Source: Ahaetulla prasina (taxonomy: Eukaryota > Chordata > Lepidosauria > Squamata > Colubridae). From it: 64,000 bases of DNA. Within the stretch, counting starts at the first letter, position 1. Each line of letters opens with the position of its first letter. Position numbers and translations under genes: made by a program. Of the stretch, positions 22,499-32,982 are shown one piece after another. The DNA lies in assembly GCF_028640845.1 (NCBI RefSeq), contig NC_080539.1:196890698-196954697 (forward strand), read 5' to 3'. The notes under the pieces are model-generated. The model made no database searches and was not told the origin of the DNA. It saw only the letters and a list, made by a program, of their open reading frames with translations.

Positions 22499-22846
22499 AT
22501 TGAAGGTTGCCCTCAACTTACAACCATTCTTTTAGTGACCATTCCAGGTTAGAACATTCCTGAAAAACATGATTTACAATTGGTCCTTGCACTTATGACT
22601 GTCACAGCATCCCCAGAATCGCATGATCAAAATTCAGGTGCTTGGCAATTGGCACATATTTTTGATGATTGCAGCATCTCAGGAAAATGTGATTACCTTC
22701 CCATCAGACATCTGGCAAGCAAAGTCAATGGGGGAAACCATATTTGTTAATCAATGGAACAGCTTGCCTTCAGAAGTTGTGGGAGCTTCATCGCTGGAGG
22801 CTTTCAAGAAGAGATTGGACTGCCATTTGTCAGAAATGGTGTAGGG

Positions 22847-23468
22847 CAGTAAAGGCTAACCTTTTTTGCCATTGCATGCCAGGAGGCGGGGGAGGTCGCA
22901 CGCATGTGTACCCACAACCATAATTCTACGCGCCCCACCCTCCTGCTCCTGGCATGTGATGGCCCAGTAGGCCCGTTTTTCTCTCTAACCTGGTTCCAGA
23001 GCCTTTCTATGAGTCTGGGGCAGTGGTGGGATTCAGCCAGTTCGCACCACTTCGGGAGAACCGGTTGTTAACTTTCTGAGCAGTTTAGCAAACTGGTTGT
23101 TGGAAGAAATCATTAGGGCAGAGAACCGGTTGTTAAATTACTTGACTCCCACCACTGGTCTGGGGAGGGCAAAAATGGCCTTCCCCCCCGTCCAAACTGC
23201 CCATTTGCCAACTTCCAGTTGGACAGAAAGTGATGTTTTTTGCTGTCACCAGCCTCCAGAGACTCCTAGTGAGGCTCTGGAGCCAGGTGAGAGAGAAACG
23301 GGCCTTCTCCACCTCCATAGGTCCTTCGGAGGCAGGAAACAGCCTGTTTCCCTACTTCTAGTGGGCCCAAAAGGCCTGAAAATCAGGCGCCGGAGCTGAG
23401 CTCGCATACCTATTGATATGGCTACACATGCCATCTCTGGCACGCATGCCATAGGTTCACCATCATGG
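22847..23468. mobile_element. hAT-A element with perfect 8-bp TSD
   Basis: It begins CAGTAAAGGCTAACC and ends GGTTCACCATCATGG. GTGTAGGG lies on both sides (22839-22846, 23469-23476). It has the family's inverted arms (CCTGGTTCCAGAGCC near 22990, GGCTCTGGAGCCAGG near 23273) and no transposase. A smaller hAT is inserted in it. Confidence 0.9.
23021..23157. mobile_element. hAT-B miniature element (137 bp), innermost layer
   Basis: The termini CAGTGGTGGGATTCA and TCCCACCACTG are inverted repeats. They are flanked by perfect 8-bp duplications GTCTGGGG (23013-23020, 23158-23165). The interior contains ACCGGTTGTTAA three times. It is the youngest insertion in this four-layer stack. Confidence 0.93.
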
Positions 23469-23639
23469 GTGTAGGGTCTCCTGCTTGGGGGAGGAGTTGG
23501 ACTAGATGACCTACAAGGTACCTTCCAACTCTTATTAATCTATATCTGTAACAACTGCATGGTTCTCTTAACAAATGCTGTGATTCCCTTAACGACTATG
23601 CAAAAAAGTCATATCAGCCGCTTTCTGAGGAAGTGGAGT

Positions 23640-25645
23640 TGACTAGGGTCACATATAACCTGTGTCGTTCATTTTTTCCCCTGAACTGAAAATATGCTTG
23701 TTTGTAATGCTGTAATATTCCTCCAATTAATTAAAAGTTAATGAGAGCATAAATTCAGTCCTTCATTAATATAGGAAAAATTATGTGTGTATGTAGGTAT
23801 GTATGTATTTGAAACTGAAGGTAAGAAAGTCATAGCAGGGAACATTCTGTCAACAGATTATGTCCCTAACCAAGCAACTGTTTGGCTTGTGCGTTGTTAG
23901 GAGATGGCCAGAAGATTCTTATATACCACTTTAAACTACATGATGCGGGGGAAATTATCAAAATTTGAAAATGTTTCAAATTGTCTGAAAAATCGGAATT
24001 GTTTGTTTTTGTTCATTAAAAGAAATATTATGATATTCCAATTGAAAGTGTCCTTTATATACAAAAATAAAATAGCTCTTCATGTTTCAGATTAAATTTT
24101 AAGAAAGGAGAAACATACAAAATGAAAATGTATGAAATAGTTTTCCTATTTCAATTAAAAATAATTCAATTTGTTCATATTGAACATAGTCATACATTAC
24201 TTTGACATGCAGATCAGAAAAATGGATGGAATGTCATGTGATGTAACAGATTGAAAATGTTACTTGATTATTATTTCTTATTTTTTTTCTACAGTTTGCA
24301 TAATATTTCAAACCCCCAAAAGGAATACTATGATGGATGTGTATATATAACAGACAACCTGACTACTAGATTATAATTCTAGTTTTCATATGGGTTTCTT
24401 AAAAGTGGAAAGTATATTTAACTAGTGCCCTGTAGTTATTGTAGAAACAGTAAAATTTGCCATATAGGCTTTCAAGACATAATTAAAGTATCAGATGGAA
24501 TAATTTATTTTTTATTCTGATATCATAAAAGATTGATTTGCAAACTATGCATTCATAATCTACATGGACATGGTATCTATGATATATGCAGGAGCCAACT
24601 AAAAAGTGTTTTTGTATGATGCAATAATTGGTGCTTTTATTATGTATAAGTCATCATACAATCTGTATGCTTCCCCAAAATAAAATTTTAAAATGAATGT
24701 CTTAAAATCCATATATTTTTCCATAAAATGTCTACAGGATTCTAGTTCATATTCATCCCTTCACTCAGCCATAGCTAAGATATATAGCTATGTTTATGTA
24801 TATAAGACGACTTATATAAAGCAGAAATTATAAACCCCCATCAAAGTTATCATAACCAATATAAAAATAGAAATCACATTAAGACCTAGACAAAGAAAAT
24901 AAAGTTATCTTCTATCCCTTTCCAAAAGAAAAAGAAAAACAGCAAGAGTGTGTCAGAAAAAAAGCATGTTTGAAGGGCATAGCAGCGTAATGAAAAAGAC
25001 CCTGCTATTAATTACAACGTATCTGGTGTCAAAAGATGGAATAACAAAATAACAAAAAAAAACTGTCCCAGGGACTTTAACTATAAGTCTTATACTGGAA
25101 AATTTATGTGCCAAAGTCTCGAACTATTTTATACTTTAAAGGTCAACATTTTTAATAGTGCTTGGACACAAATTGGTAGGCAACACATTTATTTTAAAAC
25201 TTGCAAGTTGTATTCCTTCTTATTTCTATTACATGATTCCAAAGATAAAAACTAAATCTTGTTAAATATTTCCATGAAAATGCAATGGACAGAGCAGTAA
25301 TCTTTGAGCAACACTTTCTGAACTGACCCACAAAACAAGAATTCAATTATGGTACCACTAGTTCTAATCTTAGACAATCATTTATTTAAAAACAAAAACA
25401 AAAAAGGAGATGCTATCAAAGTCTCTGAAAAATTAAATGCTTAGCAAAAATTATCCATGAAACTGACCAAGCTTCCTTCATTTTCAATATGTAGAAATCC
25501 TAGGTTAGGTTTTGTTTCACATATCTTGGCCCCATCACAGACTGTCACTAATCAACAGCTGTTAAATCCTAATTCATTTTATGATTTGTTTTGTTGTGAA
25601 CTCAAGTCCACATAGCTGGCTTCAGAATACAGATTCTCAAATTAT
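23640..25645. other. AT-rich non-coding DNA
   Basis: Two kilobases with no recognised repeat or coding feature. Confidence 0.5.
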
Positions 25646-25649
25646 GACT

Positions 25650-26006
25650 GCAATAGAGACCGCAAAAATTTATTGTTAAACAATATCGTCATTAAATGAA
25701 GGATCAGGTGACCACACCCAATTTTATCTACAGCTGTTAAGCAAATTACTCATCGTCATTAAGTGAGGCATCACACAAGCATGGCTTGTGGCCTCCTGCT
25801 GGCTTTTCCATTGACTTTACTTGTCAGAAGCCAGCTGGGAAAGTCATAAATAAAGGTGATTCCATAACTACAGGACTCTGCAACCATCGTAAATGCAAGC
25901 TGGCTGTCGAGCAACCAGTCACAATCACAGGACGGTGGGAATACATAAGTAACCTTTTTAGTTTTTTAATTCAGTCATAAATAACTTTTTTCAGCACCAT
26001 TGTAAC
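25650..26006 (-). mobile_element. MITE-C copy, minus orientation
   Basis: It has the family's motifs in reverse: TTAAATGAAGGATCAGGTGACC, TCCATTGACTTTACTTGTCAG, GACGGTGGGAATACATAAGTAA and CAGCACCATTGTAACTT. The outer TIR on the right is cut off where the BovB fragment starts. Confidence 0.6.
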
Positions 26007-26009
26007 TTG

Positions 26010-27115
26010 GAATGCCTTTCATGGATTACTGCACTAGTACTAGTAGCACCAGAAAGAATGAAGCGACTGGGCCAAAGCCAAAAGGACACTCAGCTGTCGA
26101 TGTATCTGGTGCTGAAAGGAAAGTCCGATGTTGTAAAGATCTTTTCTCCATAGGAACCTGGAATGTAGGATCCATGAATCAAGGCAACCTGGACGTGGTC
26201 AAACAAGAGATGACAAGACTGAACATGGACATCTTAGGAATCAGCGAACTGAAATGGACAGGAATGGATGAATTAAAGTCAGATGACCATAGGTATACTA
26301 CTGCGGACAAGAATCCCTCAGAAGAAATGGAGTAGCCTTCATAATCAATAAAAGAGTAGGAAAAGCAATACTGAGATACAATCCCCAAAATGACAAAACG
26401 ATCTCAGTTCAAATCCAAGGCAAACCATTCAACATCACAGTAGTTCAAATCTATGTCCCAACCACTGGTGCTGAAGAGGATGAAGTTGACTGGTTCTATG
26501 AAACCCTACAACACCTTCTAGAATTAACACCAAAAAATGATGTCCTTATCATCATGGGGGATTGGAATGCTAAAGTAGGAAGCCAAAAGATAACCGGAAT
26601 AACAGGCAAGTTTGGCCTTGGAGTACAAAATGAAGCAGGGCACAGGCTGGTAGAATTTTGTCAAGAGAATACAATGGTCATAGCAAACACTCCTTTCCAA
26701 CAACCCAAGAGACGACTCTGCACATGGACATCACCAGACGGTCAATACAGAAATCAGATTGACTATGTGCTCTACAACCAAAGATGGAGAAGCGCTATAC
26801 AATTAGTAAAAACGAGACAAGGAGCTGACTGTCAACATACACTGGATCATGGAGAAAGCTAGGGAGTTCCAGAAAAACATCTGCTTCTGCTTCATTGACT
26901 ATGCTAAAGCCTTTGATTGTGTGGATCACAACGAATTGTGGCAAGTTCTTAAAGAGATGGGAGTACCAGACCATCTTATTTGTCTCTTGAGAAACCTATA
27001 TGCGGCTCAAGAAAAAACAGTGAGAACTGGACACGGAACCACTGATTGGTTCAAAATTGGGAAAGGAGTCCGGCAAGGCTGTATACTGTTGTCCTGCCTA
27101 TTTAACTTATATGTA
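26010..27115 (+). pseudogene. BovB LINE: endonuclease fused to RT start by internal deletion
   Basis: The first part encodes an APE-type endonuclease: GTWNVGSMNQGNLDVV near 26155, LGISELKW near 26240, MGDWNAKVG at 26554, and QIDYVLYNQRW near 26755. The frame breaks at about 26330. Near 26840 the endonuclease ends abruptly (GADCQH), and the sequence continues with MEKAREFQKN and the first reverse transcriptase block FIDYAKAFDCVDH (about 26895). It then reaches RTGHGTTDWF and GKGVRQGCILLSCLFNLY near 27065-27110. The linker and N-terminal RT region are missing, and so is everything after the QG block, including the YADD active site. An active enzyme would nick DNA and reverse transcribe BovB RNA. 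This copy cannot. Confidence 0.85.
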
Positions 27116-27119
27116 TGTC

Positions 27120-27658
27120 TCTTCCATTACATACAAATTACTGACGAAGTTTTTAGTAATAAAAACTTATAAAAATAAATTTAAAGTATCACTTCTAACA
27201 TGCTTGATAAACTATTAATCCCTGAAGGACTTTCACAAATTTCAAAATCCCTAAATCTATATCTACATAAGAACGAGTACTTGTAATACAATTCTTTTAA
27301 AATTATCAGATATGTTTACCTACTGTTAGCTCTCTCAGGTAAACCAGACAGGAAACACAACCAAATGAGTTGGTTCTACCTTATTTTAAGGCTACATTAA
27401 CAGAATTGTACAAGTCTGAAAGTACAAACTTCCCACCACGACTTTTAACTGCTTGATCCACTGTGGTGGGGGTGGGGGACAGATCCTTCCTAACTTTCTT
27501 TGACCATTAAGCACAAGGGGGTTCCATCGCCTCTTCTCAGATTGTTTCCTAGGCAGCATCTCTTCTCCCCTTCCCTCACCCATGCATTCCATTACCCATT
27601 TTCAATTTTTCAACACAAATAAACTAAAATGTTTAGAAATCTTTCAGCTAACTGGTTC
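27120..27658. other. Non-coding DNA
   Basis: No recognised element. The sequence between the BovB truncation and the hAT-A element is of unknown origin. Confidence 0.5.
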
Positions 27659-27666
27659 TTCTATAC

Positions 27667-28196
27667 CAGTGATGGCTAACCTTTTATGTCACTGCGTGCC
27701 GACCTGCATGCTGAAAATGGCACACAAAACCATCCTTGGATCGCACGGCCTTCATGTATGTGGGAGTGTGTTTTTTTTATATTTTATTTGCATTTATATC
27801 CCGCCCTTCTCCGAAGACTCAGGGCGGCTTACACAGTGTTAAGCAATAGTCTTATACAAAGTCAATTTCTTGCCCCCAACAGTCTGGGTCCTCATTTTAC
27901 CTACCTTATAAAGGATGGAACGCTGAGTCAACCTTGGGCCTGGTGGGACTTGAACCTGCAGTAATTGCAAGCAGCTGTGTTAATAACAGACTGTCTTAAC
28001 AGTCTGAGCCACCAGAAGAGCAGTGTTCCATCGTGCATGTGCATGCCGGAACCCAAACTTCTGGTTTCTGGCGCCCAACAAACAGATGGCCATTGCGCAT
28101 GTGCATGACAGAAACCCAGAAGTTTGGGTGTCAGCGGATGCATGTGTGACTTAACACTGCTCTTCTGGGTTTTGGCGCTCCTGCATGTGCAAAGGT
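27667..28196. mobile_element. hAT-A copy, right end missing
   Basis: It starts CAGTGATGGCTAACCTTTTATG. After a SINE insertion the interior forms a near-palindrome: AGAAGAGCAGTGTT near 28014 mirrors AACACTGCTCTTCT near 28153. It stops at GCAAAGGTT, where the DIRS-like element begins, so the right terminus seems to have been lost to that insertion. Confidence 0.7.
27768..28015 (-). mobile_element. tRNA-derived SINE with L2-type tail
   Basis: It has the same layout as 900-1163: the minus-strand head GTGGCTCAGACTG, a B-box-like GGTTCAAGTCCC, and the tail TAAGCCGCCCTGAGTCTTCGG followed by GGGCGGGATATAAATGC. It is inserted in the hAT-A element. Confidence 0.8.
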
Positions 28197-28212
28197 TTTA
28201 TACAATCTGATA

Positions 28213-28440
28213 AAACGGACGTTGGCTTACCTGAACGTCCCTTTTCAGTGCGCTGTGGGAGAATCCAAGCATGGGTTATTGGCTGAGCTTCAGTTTTTCC
28301 ATGAAGGCGTAGTCATCCAGTGTGTCCAAATGAAGCAGAAAAAACCCACCCTGGGACCTAAATCAGGATGCCTAGAGGGCGGGTTGGATTCTCCCGCAGT
28401 GCACCGAAAAGGGACATTCAGGAAAGCCAACGTCCGTTTT
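28213..28440. repeat. Inverted repeat at the DIRS-like 3' end
   Basis: GACGTTGGCTTACCTGAACG at about 28217 mirrors the sequence at about 28380-28437 with a few mismatches. A ~110-bp loop separates the arms. Each arm is followed by a direct copy of TCCAAGCATGGG (near 28264 and 28459). Confidence 0.8.
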
Positions 28441-28519
28441 CCAGTGCGCTGCTTGGAGATCCAAGCATGGGATATACCCAAGCTCAAGGTTTATGGGTGG
28501 GAAGCTGACTGATCTCTGG

Positions 28520-29165
28520 GCCCTGGGTGGAGTGCACTCTCTGCAGCACCCGCCATCCAAAGAGCACCTCAGCCGAGGCATAACTGTCTAACTTGTAATG
28601 TCGTATAAATGGTGACAATCATGACCAAATGGCCGCCCTGCAAATGTCACAAGCTTGTGTAGCCCAGGCAGCCGCTGTGGCAGCACTCTGAGTGGAGTGG
28701 GCTACAATCCATCCTGGTGAAGGTTTGGCCTTGATTTCATATGTCTTTGCAATAATACGCCTTCAACTAATGGCCCACCATGGACGGGGAGACCTTCCTG
28801 CCCATTGACGAGGGGTGAAACGAAACAAAGAGAGCTTCTGTTCGCTTGAAGGAAACAGTTCATTTAATGTACCTGCAGAGGGCCCTCCGATGTGCAAGGT
28901 GTGCCATCTTTCTTCCAATGGGTGGTTGGGATCTGGACAGAAATCAGGCAAAATAAGCTCCTGGGCATAATGAAACCAGGAGTTCACCTTGGGTAGAAAG
29001 GAGGAATCCATCCACAGAACAACTCTGTTCAAATGGAAGATACAGAGATCCCCTCGTACCAAGAGGGCCGCTAATTCAGATATCCTCCTAGCTGATGTTA
29101 TTGCCACAAGGAAGGCAATCTTAAGGGAAGGAACTGTTGCTGCAGCCTGTTCCCTGGAATGGTAG
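28520..29165 (-). pseudogene. DIRS-type tyrosine recombinase, degraded
   Basis: A 114-residue open frame (28763-29107) encodes AITSARRISELAAL, the box with the first catalytic arginine, then NRVVLWMDSSFLPKV, a family signature. Past the stop at 28763 the same frame family continues toward 28595 with IVAHSTQSAATAAAWAT. This is the HxxR box, but the expected arginine is glutamine. After another stop comes PFIRHYKLDSYA, which supplies the final H and Y region. Such enzymes integrate circular DIRS cDNA. Two stops and the R-to-Q change make this one non-functional. The length is about that of a recombinase domain alone. Confidence 0.75.
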
Positions 29166-29724
29166 CAAGATTGCTCTCCCAGTGCTGTGAAGCATCACAA
29201 ATATATTCAGAGTTTGCCGCGGCTCACCAGGCAGTAATTCTGGAGTGGTCTTGCTGAATTAGAGTTGTGAAGGTGGTGGCGGTTATGCCACGGACCGGGT
29301 AATCAGCTCACACACCGGCAGCTGAGGTAAGCGGAGAATCATTCACCCACTGTGTGGAGGTGCCCTGAGAGGGACAGAACTCCAAGCGCTGCTAGTTGAT
29401 TCCTTGGGGCGATGGCAGTCAGCCTGGAGCCCCAGGGATGACCAACACACTGACGGAAGCAGAGGAGGCAGGATCCAGCCTAAAGGTTGTCCTGCTGCAA
29501 AAAAGCCTCCTCTATTAATTTAATCTTCAGCTACTGTTGGAAATCCAAGCTGTGAAGCAATCTACTCTATCTAATTGCTGGAGCAATAATAAGACACATC
29601 TCTCTAGCTAGACTGAGTGGAAAAACTGAAGCTCAGCCGAGCAGAGGAGGCGTGGTCAGCAAAAAAAAGAAAAAATCTATACTCTGGCAAATAAATGAGA
29701 GAAAACCCATGCTTGGAAAACATT

Positions 29725-30420
29725 ACAAATTTCAAAAGCTACAAAATATGTCCCCTCATAAAATTCAGTGTCAAAGCAACTAATATTTCCAACCATCCAC
29801 TGATTAAAAACGACTAGTAATCAAATAAGATTTAAATTTGCAGAATGAGTTATTTCTACTCCCAGATCCTGGCAAAAAGGAAAAGGCTATTCCGACAGCT
29901 GGAAATCCTATTCAGAGAAAACTTCCCAGTCCCTATTCAACAACCAGCAGGAAACTTCCAAACTCTATGTCAAACAGATTATTTGAAATGAAATCAATGT
30001 AGGAAATTGTTATTTCACTTTGGTGTTGCAATAGAAAAATAAGGGGACATTTTGATTATCAGTGATCAGCACCCAAATGTTGAGCAGACTTATCATCAAA
30101 GGAGCCAAGGGCCCTTTTCCATGGCCCTTGTATTAGATAAATAATAAATCGATTTTTTGTGTTCATTTTTATTGAGACCTCAAAAAACCGTGAATTATTT
30201 CTTAAATCTTAAAAAAGGTTAAAATATCAGGCAAAGGTTCATTTTTCCCTTAAAAAACAAGGAGACAACTGTGTCAAAAGTCTACTTGCCTCCCTCGTTA
30301 ACCAATGCATAGTAAAATGCAATATTAGACTGACTTATCCTTCCTCTCCAATACTTAATGCAACTCAACTTTACACTTTTTAAAATTGAGTAATTCAGAA
30401 ATAATTACAGAATTAAAATT
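29725..30420. other. Non-coding DNA
   Basis: Nothing recognised. Confidence 0.5.
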
Positions 30421-30424
30421 AGTT

Positions 30425-30865
30425 TACAAGTAGTCCTCAACTTATTTATTTCTATCCTGCCTCTAGTAGAGTCTTTCTTCTCAGATGCTGCTTCTCAGAG
30501 CATTTTCTTCTCTGGAATCCACCTCCTTAGCTCGTGTCTTTCTCCTCTCCAGAGGACACAATAATAGCAAAGCTAGCCTTTCAGAATTTATTGATGTATT
30601 GATTTATTGCTAGCATTTTTGCAAGATTTGAGGCCCATTGCTCTAGTGTGTGGGAGGATTTCCTCTCCCTACACAAAGGAGAGAGGAACCTCAGCACACT
30701 GGAAGAACCCATCTCAAAACCTCCATTTCCTCCTTTTGCAACCTTTCCTGCTGCTTTCCTTAGAAGCCAGCAGAAAAGATTGCAAATGGCAATCGCTTGA
30801 TTGACAACCGGTCATAAATGCTAACAGTGTGCCAAATGCCCAGAATATGGTTGTGTGATGGGGGT
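30425..30865. mobile_element. MITE-C-related copy, interrupted
   Basis: The left end has CAAGTAGTCCTCAACTTATTT. The right part (30745-30865) carries the family's reverse-oriented motifs, CCTTAGAAGCCAGC, TTGACAACCGGTCATAAATG and GTGCCAAATGCCCAGAATATGG. The pyrimidine-rich middle is not in other copies. Confidence 0.5.
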
Positions 30866-30869
30866 GGGG

Positions 30870-31250
30870 GGAGACAATGTTTCCATGGAAGACTACATAT
30901 ATTACACTTTAACCAGAATGCAGAGAGAAAGTTTAACTTGGATAGAAAAGTAGTGCATAATCAAAGACATATTTTAATTTACTTACTCACTCATGGTCTG
31001 ATTTTCTGGCCTTTCTTTACTGGTGAAAATATCCCAGTAAAGCATGAATTTAATATGGAAATCAAATGCACTGATACTTAGCCAGGTAAAGCAACCTTAA
31101 CTTGAAGAAATGACTGAATAAATTTATGGTTACTATGGGAAATATTATAACATTTATAAGATCTAAAGACTTGAATAGTTTTATCTTACTGAATAGCTTG
31201 TTTCAATTGTTGAAGCATAATGATGACTGGAGCAGATGGGAGTTGTAATT
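30870..31250. other. Non-coding DNA
   Basis: Nothing recognised. Confidence 0.5.
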
Positions 31251-31254
31251 CAAT

Positions 31255-31612
31255 GTATAATTGAAGAGAAAAACCAAATGCAAATGTAATAGATTGGTTC
31301 CTGACCTCTGGAACATTGTGCCACTAGAAGAGAAATTGCCTCTACCTACTTGGCCTCATGAAAAGGTCTCAAAACCAGGCTCTTCCAATTCCTTTGGGGT
31401 TCTGATGGAGGTCTTCCAATACTGGAGGTGGCTAGTGGACCAATAAAGAAGAACCCACTCTGTTCCATTTGTATACCAGTTCCTAGTTTTATGCAATCAT
31501 TAATTTTAATATTTCTATATTTTTGCTTTTATTGTAAGCTGCCCAGGGTCACTTTGATAAGGAGATGGGCAGCATACAAATTTAATAATTATATAAATAA
31601 TAGAAATAGAAA
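31255..31612 (+). pseudogene. L2/CR1-group LINE 3' end (another subfamily)
   Basis: A short frame at 31261-31446 includes LWNIVPLEEKLPL, which resembles the terminal LWN.LP..V motif of L2/CR1 polymerases. It is followed by GTAAGCTGCCCAGGGTCACTTTGATAAGGAG and a GGGCAGCATACAAATTTAATAATTAT tail, the structured 3' end of a related subfamily, and an AT-rich repeat. It is only the terminus and cannot function. Confidence 0.6.
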
Positions 31613-31619
31613 TACAAGA

Positions 31620-32435
31620 TACTCGGCTTAGCAATAATAGTTCTAAAAAAGAACAATTGTAACTGATTTCCAAATAAGAATCAACAGTTTGCATTGCCTG
31701 CAAAAACGGCAAATGTGATTTCAGCCTTCATAAAAAGTTACATTTTTCAGAATCAGAAGTAATAATTCCATTCTATTCTGTAATGGTCAGCCTCCATCAA
31801 GCCTGTATACCAGTTAAAAACAAGGCTTCAAACTAGGGCAACTTCACAACGGAGATAAGAGGATTGGAAACTAAATCATGGAGAGAAGTAGAGGGAACTG
31901 GAAATAATTAGGGTTGAGAAAAGAAAAGATGACTATGACTCTTCAAATATATATACTACAAATAACTAATTATTTATCAACATGCACAGCTTCCAAAGTT
32001 GAATGGGTACACTAGATGTTGACTATGGCAGCTAAGAAGTGGCAATTTTTACTTTATTGTCTTTTAATCTAGGAAAAAGGATTCTCTCTACTAGACCATC
32101 TAATACATTTCTATAACTTGTTATTTAATCATCAGAATTACTTTTTACCTTTAGCAACAACGCAGAGTGTGCAGTAAAGCATTTTCCCAGAAAATACACT
32201 TTGCGATAATATTTCAAATTATATTTTCATTTTTAAAAAAACATTAGTTGGTCTGCATCTTTGTCTTCAGTTTCATTACTGGGAAACAGTATTATTTAAA
32301 ATTCAGGATTGGTCTTCTATTTATCAAATTATTTCAGTTATAAATTCAGGTACAACATCCGTAATTTATTAATTAGCTTTTTTCTTTTTCATACTTCTTT
32401 TTAAGCCTCATTATAATTCTTTGTTATACAATAGT
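31620..32435. other. AT-rich non-coding DNA
   Basis: Nothing recognised. Confidence 0.5.
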
Positions 32436-32445
32436 AGATCTAGTT

Positions 32446-32829
32446 CCATGATGGCAAACTTATGGCGCTTGTGCCAGAGGTGGCATGCAGAGCCCTCTCT
32501 GCTGGCATGCACAGCATCGCCTCAGGTCAGATTTTCGTGGCGTTTCTTTCGTGAGCTTCTGTTTCCCTGCAAACGACGAAAAAGAAGCTCACGAAAGAAA
32601 AAGACCTTACCTCTTGCTGGTGTTTGTATGCCCTGCCTCCTGCCGGCCAGTTGGTCTTTGGATCTCTGCTGCGCATGCACGCATGTCCACGCATGTGTGC
32701 GTGTCTGTGCACGCACACATTTGCACATGTCCACACATGTGCACGTTCACGTGCGCACACACCTTTCAGTTTGGGCATGCGTGCACACACAGTTTGGGCA
32801 TTCGGTGTCTAAAAGATTTGCCGTCACTG
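32446..32829. mobile_element. hAT-A family element, perfect 8-bp TSD
   Basis: CCATGATGGCAAAC and GATTTGCCGTCACTG form the ends. ATCTAGTT flanks both (32438-32445, 32830-32837). The interior has a hairpin (TTTCTTTCGTGAGCTTCT and AGAAGCTCACGAAAGAAA, 32545-32605) and a CACACATGTGC-rich part. ORFs of 60-143 residues here are chance products. Confidence 0.92.
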
Positions 32830-32982
32830 ATCTAGTTTGTCCCAGGCTCTGAATAAACCATATTATAATCTGGTATTGGATACTTCTGGGCACTCACCAT
32901 GTTTAACACTTCAGCAGAGTTTGAACGCTAATCTGTTATTCCTTCTTACTGTTTATGTCTCTCCACACTTCCTTAAGAAGTA

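Larger units (their letters stand above)
22750..23545 (+). pseudogene. CR1 LINE 3' end, split by a hAT insertion
   Basis: The left part encodes the last residues of a CR1 polymerase (WNSLPSEVVGASSLEAF, then KKRLDCHLSEMV). The right part, from 23477, is the CR1 3' end: GGTCTCCTGCTTGGGGG, GTTGGACTAGATGACCT, CCTTCCAACTC. The two parts join exactly at the 8-bp duplication GTGTAGGG that flanks the hAT. It inserted into the MITE-C and is dead through 5' truncation. Confidence 0.8.
22502..23625 (+). mobile_element. MITE-C copy, outer layer of a nested stack
   Basis: The left part (22502-22749) carries GCCCTCAACTTACAACC, then CATGATCAAAATTCAGG and AAGCAAAGTCAATGGGGGAA. The family sequence resumes near 23546 with AACAACTGCATGGTTCTCTTAACAAATG. 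Everything between is inserted. Confidence 0.7.
28200..29720 (-). mobile_element. DIRS-like tyrosine-recombinase retroelement remnant
   Basis: A minus-strand tyrosine recombinase gene (28520-29165) is bracketed by inverted sequences. TCCAAGCATGGGTT and GGCTGAGCTTCAGTTTTTCCA near 28264-28300 recur inverted at about 29610-29717. DIRS elements have inverted terminal repeats and a recombinase instead of an integrase, which fits. No reverse transcriptase, RNase H or methyltransferase domain is present, so the element is internally deleted to ~1.5 kb. A domestic recombinase gene is unlikely given the stops. Confidence 0.65.
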
